Below, in pieces: positions 6,772 to 14,104 of a DNA stretch of 14,104 nt. Below the pieces are notes generated by a model. That model did no database searches. It had not been told where the DNA came from and saw only the letters and a list, made by a program, of their open reading frames with translations. Numbering within the stretch: position 1 is the stretch's first letter; each line of letters starts with the position of its first letter. The translations under genes were made by a program, and so were the position numbers. Source of the stretch: Chloromonas sp. AAM2 (taxonomy: Eukaryota > Chlorophyta > Chlorophyceae > Chlamydomonadales > Chlamydomonadaceae); assembly GCA_004335635.1 (NCBI GenBank), contig QAXH01006220.1, forward strand, positions 458 to 14,561. Reading direction: 5' to 3'.

Positions 6772-9438
6772 TCACTGGATTGCCCCTAGCATGATTCTCG
6801 CCATATCCAGCAACTTGCCCCGCTGCAAGTCACAAGAATCCGCATAGATGTGCGCTGCGGCCTCAAGCTGCTCCGCGGCACGTTCCGCTTCTTCGAGCTG
6901 AATCAGCGCCAGGCACGTCACGAAGTGCGTGTCGGCCACACTTGGGTGGCTCGCACCATGTACGTGCACTCGTGTTCGCCCGATGTCTAGCAGCATGTCC
7001 ACCACTTCCATCAACTGTAACCGACCCACTGGCAGCTCAGCCGGTGCGGTGGCCACTGGCACCAGGCCGTCAGGCGTCTGCGAATGCAAAACAGCGTAGG
7101 GTAAGGTAGGGTACAGGGTTGCCCAGGGAACCGATCTGACGAATTCGAGCATTTATAGCACCACCGCGGCACTGCAACCGTAGCCCAAAGACATGAGAAG
7201 TCTTAGAGCCAACTGCTCAACCACGGCTCTGCAAGCACGGCTGTATGCCCATTGCATTCCCGACAACACGCCCAGGTTGCCCACTGAATTGCGTTTGTAA
7301 ACCAAATCAGTCCAAGCAGTCATTTGTGTCATCAATACGGTTCTGCAACGTAAGCCCAAAGATAAAGCCACCTGCCCGACGCATTCACAATATCACAGCG
7401 CTGGCAGGTTCAGTGCTTTGCAGCGCACCTGTGCCACACCCAGCACCACCTGGCACAGCACTGCCGACCAGATCTTTACCACCTGGTCGTTACAAGCCGC
7501 CGCCCTCTGTGCATCAGCCTTGCTCTGGAACACCTTGCCCATGTTGTAGTATCCCAAGGAGGTGCGTGCGTCCTCAGGCCCGTACTCATGGGCACAGTAG
7601 TACACGTCCTCGGCAAAAGCAGAGAGAGACTCAGCTTGGCGACCCTGCAGGACAAATGCAGGCCCACATGCTAAATATTCAAAGATTTGCAAGCAACAGT
7701 AGCCTGATAGCACAGGCGACAGCAGCAACCCAATCCAGCCTGTACGCCCAACCCACATTCAACGACATGTGTTTGCAGCCCTGTTCATCACGTGCATAAT
7801 CAAACTGAGGTTCAACATTGCATATTGATGCAAATCTAATCCATGAATTGTGTTATCCTTCTCAATCCATTCTGTGCCCCACCTGGAAGGCATATAGCTG
7901 CCCGTACAATCGGCTGAGCTGCGACTTCATGATGTTTGATGTGAGAGTGGGCTCCTTCATGGCCAGCCACGAGGCAAGGGCCAGGAAATCCTCGCACTGC
8001 TTGGAGCGACGCAACCCCAGGTTCGCCTGCGTCACACAAGGCGGGACAAAGCAAGCTGGGCTTGATGACGAGTGCCTGTCTTGATCACGGCATGCAGCCA
8101 GGTCAGCTTCCGTATGTCGTGTTACTTCGCTTTGGTGTGTCGTGCTGGTTGCTGCAGTCACAGCTCGTTCCATTTTGCTCTTCTGTGCTGTGCACAGTTT
8201 GCCTTGCTACTGCTGCACAGTTCAGTTGCTGTGCACAGTTTGCCTTGCTGCTGTTTTCACCTGCAGCCCTTTGCTGCTGCTGACGCTCCTGTTTGTTGTT
8301 CCAGCTGGCTCTACCTTCACTGCAACTGCTCACACTTGTGTGTGATTGGTGCACGCGTCATTTGCTCCATTCCTGCCAATTTCACTTCCCACACAACTCG
8401 CCTGCGCTGCCAGTAGGTACAATGGAAACAGCTGCAGCGCGGGCGAGGGCTTGAACAGCACCTGCCCCTGCTGCACGGCATCCAGGGCCACAGGCAGGGC
8501 AAGCTCATACTCGCCAGCGGCCATCAGGCGGGCGGCCTCCTGCGACACAAATGCAACAAGCGGCGTTGTCCTATTTTGGTCAAGGGCATTGGCACTCGCA
8601 CACTCACAAATCAGAGACCAACAGCGCTGGTATCTGCACACCACCAAGATGGCTCAGGTGCGCAGGCGCATGCATAGCAACAAAGGGACCCAAGCAGCGC
8701 TCACTGGTGATCAGGATGGTAGCATTGGCACCCGGAGCTCAACCGTGTCTGGATGTCAGGGCCAGTACCTGCCTGACCGCTGTGGCTGGCCCAGCTAGCC
8801 CTGCCAAAGTCAGGCTACCATACCTGTGACGAAAGCTTGAGCAGTGCAAGTTTAAACGGCTGCACCAGCTCCAGCTTCCGTTTGTCAACCAGCAGGCACT
8901 CCACTGTGGCTGATGGCAGCAGCGTGACGCCTACTGTGCTGGCCGCACTCTCAACTGGTAGCTGGAGCTCAGCTATTGTTCGCAGCACATCACGACTGCT
9001 GGACTGTAATCGGATGAACTTGCCTTTCCGCAGCTCCTGAAAGCAGTTGCCATGGTTCATGAATACGTTTGACACGTGTCTGGCTCCCTGCATGCTGCCT
9101 GAGTTTGCCAGCACAATGTCTGCATGGGTGTGCATGGCTGCAGCACGGTCTACATGCTGTTGACCGCCTGTGCCCACACTGCTTCTTGACTCACCACAAC
9201 GCAACACACACCTGTAGAAACGCTGTGGGGCTCTCCTGGAACAGCTCGACTGCCACCTCGCCCATCACAAACAACTGCAGGTTGAGAAGCTGCTGTTCAT
9301 GTCAGTTAGGTACGGATGGACATGGACATGCAACAGTGGTTGCCTTGCGAGTTCTCGCACCTTGCCCTGCGACGTGTGCAGCTGGTGAAGCTGCGCCTCT
9401 CCCAGAGAAAAGACGGTATATGTCAGTGTTGTCGCCAT
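6772..9438 (-). CDS. ZMYND12: ZMYND12/TAX-1 axonemal protein
   Basis: Seven exons join in phase on the minus strand: 9438-9361, 9292-9212, 9036-8824, 8539-8402, 8026-7883, 7644-7429 and 7077-6772, giving 391 residues. From residue 125 on it follows human ZMYND12 from memory: EAARLMAAGEYELALPVALD matches its helix after the zinc finger, LLAAQANLGL matches LLLAEASLGL, and DVYYCAHEYGPEDARTSLGY matches its NDIYFASCAFGTEDIRTSGG region. These are TPR-like helical pairs. In animals and trypanosomes (TAX-1) the family acts in the ciliary axoneme together with TTC29, so the same place is inferred here. The N-terminal ~120 residues show no MYND Cys/His pattern. All exon borders fall at phase 0. Intron 4 (8027-8401) seems to use a GC donor. 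The start at 9438 is the first ATG of an open exon ending at a GTGCGA donor. Confidence 0.85.
7078..7428 (-). other. Intron 6 of ZMYND12
   Basis: GTGCGC donor after GVAQ and TTCGCAG acceptor, phase 0 on both sides. Just before the acceptor is a pyrimidine-rich run with repeated ACCCTAC-like words, which serves as the polypyrimidine tract. No exon or RNA is evident inside. Confidence 0.6.
8027..8401 (-). other. Probable GC-AG intron with 9-nt direct repeat at its borders
   Basis: The conserved LLAAQ/ANLGL junction is only restored by cutting at CAG|GCGAGT and rejoining at CAG|GCGAAC, so the donor is GC, not GT. The words around the two junctions are the same 9-mer (CGCAGGCGA on the gene strand; 8398-8406 and 8023-8031). 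Part of this identity is expected from splice-site consensus. Nearby GT donors break the frame. Confidence 0.6.
8186..8249 (+). repeat. Direct repeat of 23 nt inside the GC-AG intron
   Basis: A 23-nt word beginning TGCTGTGCACAG and ending GCCTTGCT occurs at 8186-8208 and again, without mismatch, at 8227-8249, 41 nt apart. It lies inside ZMYND12 intron 4, in a stretch rich in TGCTG. It may reflect local duplication in the intron. Confidence 0.7.
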
Positions 9439-9981
9439 TGTGGGTTTGGATGGTAGGACGCTGGCCGCGCAGATGCGATTAGTTTGAAGCGTTCGTCAAC
9501 GTCACTTCATGCAAGAGTTCGGATCGCTGCGACGCATTATCGGATTGTTCCTTCAATAGCTCAGGCTGGGCATGACCGGGTTGCCGTACGTGTTGCGCTC
9601 CACCTCCAATCTAAGAAAACTGTTGCTACGACGCATTGGAAGTACTGTATGCTGTTCTGCTTATAAAATCCACAAGTTCAGCAGGTTAGCTTTGAAATTA
9701 CCGCCGTTTTTGTTTGCGGTTGTCTTGGAAAGCCTGAGCCGGCCCCCCAAATCTATTGTAGTGCCCAGCGTCTAGCTAACGCAATCAGAACAAAGCTGGT
9801 ATGGTCGCTTTGCCTCGAGACGGGTTTGTTGTGGACTACCGGGCTGCCGCTTAAGTGCTTCCAAATGATGTCCTTTGACTTGCCTCGGATTACATGCTGC
9901 GAACTGAACCGTGCTCATCACAGCTACGGGGACCACACCCTTTGATGCGTGGGCTCTCATAGGTGGCCCAGTTGAACGTGC

Positions 9982-9986
9982 TTACA
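9982..9986 (-). terminator. Putative polyadenylation signal of SBPase
   Basis: TGTAA on the minus strand about 257 nt after the SBPase stop. A second copy at 9890-9894 would give a 3' UTR about 90 nt longer. The sequence alone does not show which is used. Confidence 0.4.
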
Positions 9987-10164
9987 TCTTGGATGGAGAG
10001 TGGAGACAGGAGGAGTCACAAAAGCGGGTAAGCGACCAAAAACCCACAAAAATCACAGGGAAAACCTCACAACGAAACACGCCAGACGGGACAAGGTATG
10101 CCATGTTACGTTCCACATGGCAGCATCCCTTGCCACATTCATGCAATAGTCAGGAGGGTCATCT

Positions 10165-10192
10165 GCTTATCAGGCCATCCGCTTGTCAGGCC
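10165..10192 (+). repeat. Imperfect 12-nt direct repeat in the SBPase 3' region
   Basis: GCTTATCAGGCC (10165-10176) and GCTTGTCAGGCC (10181-10192) differ at one base and are 16 nt apart. They lie within the presumed 3' UTR of SBPase. Confidence 0.5.
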
Positions 10193-10242
10193 TTGCAAGA
10201 GACGTTTCAGTAGTTGTCAAGTCTCAGTCAGTAGGTCGTTGC

Positions 10243-13076
10243 CTACTTGACCTTGACGGCCTCAAAGCGGGGAGCGCTGCCGAACAGGTACTCCTCGAAG
10301 CGCTTGACCTCACCCACTGACCCGAAGCAGATCTGTGTGCGCTGATCGTAGTTGGTGATGGGCACGTCCAGGGCGGAGATCTGCTTGCCGTCAGCGCTGG
10401 ATGCACCACCGGCCTTCTCCACCTGCAGACACGGATGCAGCAACAGCAAGCTTTGTTTGCTAACAGCGCCGTAGCATGCAACATTGTAGCATTTGTAGTC
10501 AAGGGGCTGGAGTGGGTTTAGTTGTCCTTGATACCAAGCAAATTGCTGAGCCATCAGCAACTGACAAGTGTGCATCCTCGCTTGTCCACTCACCAGCAGA
10601 CCCAGAGGGGCAACCTCGAACAGGATGCGGAGCTTGGCCTTGGTGGTGGGGGAGGTGACGTTGGTGAACACACCCTTCTCCTTCACGATGATCTGGAACA
10701 CGTCTGGGACCATGCCGCCGGTGTACCTGGGGAGACGAAGCAAAGCATGAGAGTATCAAGCATTGGGATGCAACAACGAGAAGACAGCCAGTGGTGCAAC
10801 TAGGACATCAGCTCATCCAGGGACCTGTGGCTGGACCTGTGCAGTAAAAGCCCGTAAGGCCATGTAGGCTTGTTTGTTCTCACCGCAGGGTGTACTTCTC
10901 GCCCAGGTAGTAGTTGACCAGGCGCTCGTACTCGGGGTTGTCAAAGGTGGCACGCAGGTTGCCGGGAGCGAACAGTTTGCCCTCACCTGCCATGCACAGC
11001 AGCGCAACAAGCAGCAGTCTTGTATGTATTGAGTCTTGGTTCTCTCAACTCCACTTGCTTGTTTAAATGTACTGGGATGTGGATCAACGGGAGCATCTTG
11101 TAGCCGCATTGGCAGCAGGATAGATAACATATCATGGTGATCCGGAGCCGAGGCAAAATCAAGAGCAAGCCCAGTTGGCAATACCGTTAGTAACGAGACC
11201 TTGTTGCGGACTTACTGTCAACTTGTGCAAGTGACAGTTGCAGTGCTCAGCAGCAGACAGGCCGCATGCAGGCCGGGTCTGCCGTCGAACTCACCAATCT
11301 CGGTTGTCTCCTTGACGTGCATCCACACGCCATCATCCTGGAGCAGGAACTCGTGGCAGCCTGGGGCATCCTTGAGTGCCATGCAGATAACGGTACGGGG
11401 GCCGAACACACCCATCATAGCGCCAACCTGCACACACGGGAGCCAGGCCAAAGAAGATACACGACACTTCAACCCAGGTTCCTTGCTCTACACACAACTG
11501 GGCACCTGCTCACTTTCACTTGGTCACCAGGCCCTCTGAATCCAGTCATACATGCAGTGTTGCAACACGTCTGCTGCTGCCCAATATGCAATCTGGTACA
11601 ACATGCTGTGTCAACAGATGTGAGCTGCAAGACCACAACCACGTGTTTGGACAGCGTTAGGCTGAACGAGTTGCATTATTGTCAGGGGCACCCCCATTTT
11701 GGCATGGCATGACAACTGACCTTCTGGAGATATCATCCCATGTGGTGTGAGACTTACATAGATTCTGATGATGATGGCCTAGGCTTCAGGGCAACCACCA
11801 CCAGCCTAGGAAGCTCACTGAGCGCCTGCATCAAGCGCTGTCCCTTGCCTACCTGGTCGCGACCGGTGATGTTGATCAAGTCGTCACCGGGCCAGATGCC
11901 AAGAATGGTGCCAACAGCAAAGTTTGTGTCAACAATGGATGAGCCGTCCAGGGGGTCAAAAGCCACGGAGAAGCCCTTCCCGCCCATGGACACTGGCTCA
12001 GGCACCTCCTCAGAGCATGCGTAGCTGCACACGTGCTGCGCAGAAGACAGATCCGGCACAATTGATGGATTGGGCTGAAGTCTGGCGGCTGGGGCATAAG
12101 GCTCACTATAAAGCTGAATCTTTGCTTGGTATCAACTGCGACTCGTACAGGTGACATTGGTAATGCGGCGGCCGTGGCCATTGGCTGCCTGCTTTGTCAG
12201 GCTGTCAAGGGCGCATGCTGGGCAGGAAATAATCAGGCTCACTACTCACTGAGAAGCGCAGGGCCTCGAACAGCAGCTTGTCAGCCACCATGTCCACAGC
12301 CAGCTGCTCATCACCAAAGGAGTTCAAGCAAGCAGTGCCGGCGCATGATGCAGTGCGGACCTGCAATGCATGTTTGAGCACCGGTGGATATTGTTAACGT
12401 CATTCATTTCACCATGCTGATGAGAACCGACAGTTGCTCAAAGGTCACATCGACCGCGTCCAGCGTACCTTGTACGCAATGGTGCGGATGGCCTCGGACA
12501 GGCTGGACACCAGCTGGCGCAGCTTTGGGTCGGGGGTGGCGTCGACCAGGAACTCAGACAGGGTCTGGCCGATCTGCGGCCAGGATGTAATGTCACGATT
12601 CATGCGATGCGAAGAGCAGCATGCGCCTTGCAACCATCAAATGCCAATGTGCTCTTCTTGAGTTGCAATTCGCCCCCATTTCGCGAGCTCTGAAAAAGTG
12701 CAACCCGTTGCTTAGTGCCATGATCACAGCCAAGTAGTGCATTAGCTTTCACACCTTGGCCTGGGTCAGCACAGCTGAACGCCTGGACTGGACACGGGCA
12801 GCGCGAGCTGAGCGGACGCTGCTGCGAGGCACAACAGCGGCGCCCTGGAATGAGCTCTGAGCCTGGGCCACCACCTTGGTGGTGGACACGCGGCCGACTG
12901 TGCCAACCTGCAATTGGACATCATACACTTTGTGAATCTCCTGACTTGTGCCTGAGAGAGCTGTGTTGAGTAGGCTGCAAACACTTTGAGCTGAACGGCA
13001 CCTTGGGCACAGCAGCACGGCGCTGCTGCACGCCAGCAGCAGCAGCGGTCTTGGAGTGTGCGAATGAGGTGGCCAT
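10243..13076 (-). CDS. SBP1: Sedoheptulose-1,7-bisphosphatase, chloroplastic
   Basis: Nine exons join in phase on the minus strand: 13076-13002, 12907-12755, 12573-12469, 12360-12250, 12035-11853, 11427-11295, 10986-10884, 10726-10594 and 10422-10243, giving 391 residues, the usual algal SBPase length. The enzyme dephosphorylates sedoheptulose-1,7-bisphosphate in the stroma, in the regeneration phase of the Calvin-Benson cycle. Residues 1 to about 75 are a transit peptide rich in Ala, Ser and Arg; RAARVQSRR near its end recalls the Chlamydomonas protein. The thioredoxin-sensitive pair is Cys117/Cys122 in [16 protein letters not shown]. Metal and phosphate sites are seen in ACSEEVPEP (Glu157/158) and FDPLDGSS (Asp175, Asp178), followed by [13 protein letters not shown]. 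The Cys pair and close match to algal SBPase, rather than FBPase, decide the call. All borders are GT-AG. Light/redox control by thioredoxin is known for the family. Confidence 0.95.
12250..12360 (-). other. SBPase exon carrying the redox-regulatory CxxxxC motif
   Basis: Exon 4 encodes [20 protein letters not shown] and on to LRFS. Cys117 and Cys122 correspond to the disulfide that thioredoxin reduces to activate plant and algal SBPases (known for the family). Both residues are intact here. Confidence 0.85.
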
Positions 13077-13480
13077 TTGTAAGGTGGTGTGATGCGGAAA
13101 GGATCACAACCAAAGGTGGGGTCGAAGATAATTCCGAGCAGGATAAGGTCCTGACCAAAACCGTTTTCGTCACTCCTTGCGCAGGAATGCGTCTTCGCGC
13201 GCGCAGTTCCTTGTGAGGGATTTGCACAATTTGCAGCGTTATTTCTGGCAGAGACAGTGGGGCGCAGCACCTGAGGCTGCTGTCAGACAACTTTTAGACA
13301 CTATGTGCTGCTGTGTGGGTGGGGCTGTCCGTTTGTTGCAGTGAGGGCATCACATTGGGCCCAGCACTCCATGCAATACGTGAGTTCACGTTGAACAGCA
13401 AGGCACAAAGTGAGCAACGGGGACGGTGTGGCGTGCTCTGTCTAGTTCAGCGCAAGCAGCATGGCTTGGGCAGGTGACCT
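13077..13480 (-). promoter_or_regulatory. Upstream region of SBPase
   Basis: This should contain the 5' UTR and promoter of the minus-strand SBPase gene. I see no clear TATA box. A CCAAT word lies at about 13352-13358 on the minus strand (GCCCAATGTG), and two GATAA words lie at about 13128-13147. Single short words like these are weak evidence, and no transcription start can be placed. Confidence 0.3.
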
Positions 13481-13563
13481 TTGCTGGCATGTCTTTGCAT
13501 TTTGACACCGCAGCTGGCAGCACTCGTCATCCCGATTGACATCAGTAAAACTATAATGACAAA

Positions 13564-13804
13564 ACAGAAGTTTGCCAGTTCTGGGACAATTCTGGGACTC
13601 CCAGTTCTGGAGCAGTTGGTGTGCGACTCCTCGTGTGTTTTGCCACCGAGAAGTCGCCGTTGTGTTGTTAAACGGGGTGTTGTGAATTTTATCGGGTCAC
13701 CGGATTTAGAATACGTAAGAAATGGTTACAACTCACTTATGTGACAAAAATATCGATCCCAACACCCGTTCAACAACAAAAGTTTGTCAGTTCTGAAACA
13801 ATTC
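13564..13804 (+). repeat. Diverged 29-nt repeat pair in intergenic DNA
   Basis: Positions 13564-13592 and 13776-13804 share 25 of 29 bases (core AAGTTTG, CAGTTCTG, ACAATTC), with weaker similarity beyond. All four differences are transitions (G to A or C to T, first to second copy). The copies are 212 nt apart and may be remains of an old mobile or tandem element. No terminal repeats or transposase were seen. Confidence 0.5.
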
Positions 13805-13873
13805 CTGAGAGTACCACTGGAATCAGTGTTGTAAGTGCCGGTTGTGGGGAGCAAGTGTCAGTCTTGGGTCGGA

Positions 13874-13899
13874 GTTGGGCCACACAGTTGGGCCACACA
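13874..13899 (+). repeat. Tandem 13-nt duplication
   Basis: GTTGGGCCACACA occurs twice with no gap. It is a simple slippage-type duplication in the intergenic region. Confidence 0.75.
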
Positions 13900-13973
13900 G
13901 GAAAACATGCGCGTCAATCGCATACGGGGTGGGCAACGGGTGTTGTGGTACACGGTACCGCATGGCCAGTACC

Positions 13974-14077
13974 TCAGCTGTCGGTGATGTAAGTCGCCAC
14001 CAAATGTTCCAGCTGCTGCACTCTCTTAAGCACTCTGTCTGCCACGGCCATCATGCCGCAAAGGCATCCGGGACCAA
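13974..14077 (-). CDS. Candidate terminal exon of a further minus-strand gene (uncertain)
   Basis: On the minus strand a frame ending in TGA at 13976-13974 reads MMAVADRVLKRVQQLEHL and then VATYITDS. This is an amphipathic-helix-like tail that could be the C-terminus of a gene entering from the right. A possible acceptor (GACTGAAG) lies at about 14078, just after an in-frame stop. A minus-strand TGTAA at 13726-13730 would give a 3' UTR of about 250 nt. A competing reading is the start of a plus-strand gene at ATG 14004 (MFQLLHSLKHSVCHGHH), open to the window edge. The sequence does not settle this; function unknown. Confidence 0.25.
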
Positions 14078-14104
14078 CGGGCTTCAGTCAGCCTCGTACA
14101 ACCT

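Larger units (their letters stand above)
9439..10242. other. Intergenic region: SBPase 3' UTR and ZMYND12 upstream region
   Basis: Both flanking genes run on the minus strand, so the right part should hold the SBPase 3' UTR and the left part the 5' UTR and promoter of ZMYND12. An A/T run at 9660-9669 (TTATAAAAT on plus, TATAAG on minus) is about 225 nt upstream of the ZMYND12 start and could be a TATA element, but this is weak. No convincing coding exon was found. Confidence 0.45.

Noticed and set aside
7090..7116. Telomere-like TAGGG words on the plus strand
   Set aside because: They are few and irregular and lie just before the acceptor of ZMYND12 exon 7, where on the gene strand they form the polypyrimidine tract.
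7245..7799. 184-residue plus-strand open frame
   Set aside because: It lies antisense to ZMYND12 exon 6 and intron sequence, is low-complexity Pro/Ser/Arg, and has no recognisable feature.
13125..13147. Two GATAA words as light-responsive I-boxes for SBPase
   Set aside because: The words are short, lie in antisense orientation and very near the start codon; chance occurrence is likely.
12749..13290. Long minus-strand open frames of about 173 residues over the SBPase 5' end
   Set aside because: They run through intron 1 and the upstream region. The spliced exons 13076-13002 and 12907-12755 give the conserved transit peptide instead.

Overview
The window reads as nuclear DNA of a flagellated chlorophyte green alga, probably Chlorophyceae (Chlamydomonas/Volvox/Haematococcus-like). 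Every gene is cut into many short exons by GT-AG introns of roughly 70-530 nt. TGTAA-type polyadenylation motifs follow two or three of the stops. One gene is a chloroplast Calvin-cycle enzyme very like the Chlamydomonas protein, and another is an axonemal (cilium) protein. Because of the introns, uninterrupted open frames show only pieces; the models below come from joining exons by splice sites and reading phase.

Layout, left to right. (1) 1-928, minus strand: 5' part of a secreted protein with a signal peptide, a complete six-cysteine Kunitz/BPTI protease-inhibitor domain, and then a Pro/Ser-rich linker that runs off the left edge. (2) 929-1158: a short divergent intergenic region. (3) 1159-6445, plus strand: a 15-exon gene for a ~690-residue membrane-anchored or secreted glycoprotein of no family I recognise, with an N-terminal hydrophobic segment, seven N-glycosylation sequons and two Tyr/Asp-rich clusters. 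(4) 6772-9438, minus strand: a 7-exon, 391-residue orthologue of ZMYND12/TAX-1, convergent with gene 3; one of its introns appears to be GC-AG. (5) 9439-10242: 3' region of the next gene plus the upstream region of ZMYND12. (6) 10243-13076, minus strand: a 9-exon, 391-residue chloroplast sedoheptulose-1,7-bisphosphatase, complete and with the redox-regulatory Cys pair. (7) 13077-14104: SBPase upstream region, a diverged short repeat, and a weak candidate terminal exon of another minus-strand gene at the right edge.

The genes do not form one pathway. The two left genes are divergent neighbours that both enter the secretory route (an inhibitor with a wall-type linker, and a glycoprotein), so shared regulation at the cell surface is a reasonable but untested idea. 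The most unusual item is the Kunitz domain: its cysteine spacing is identical to BPTI, yet it is cut by introns inside the domain and sits in an algal-style Pro/Ser-rich secreted protein.
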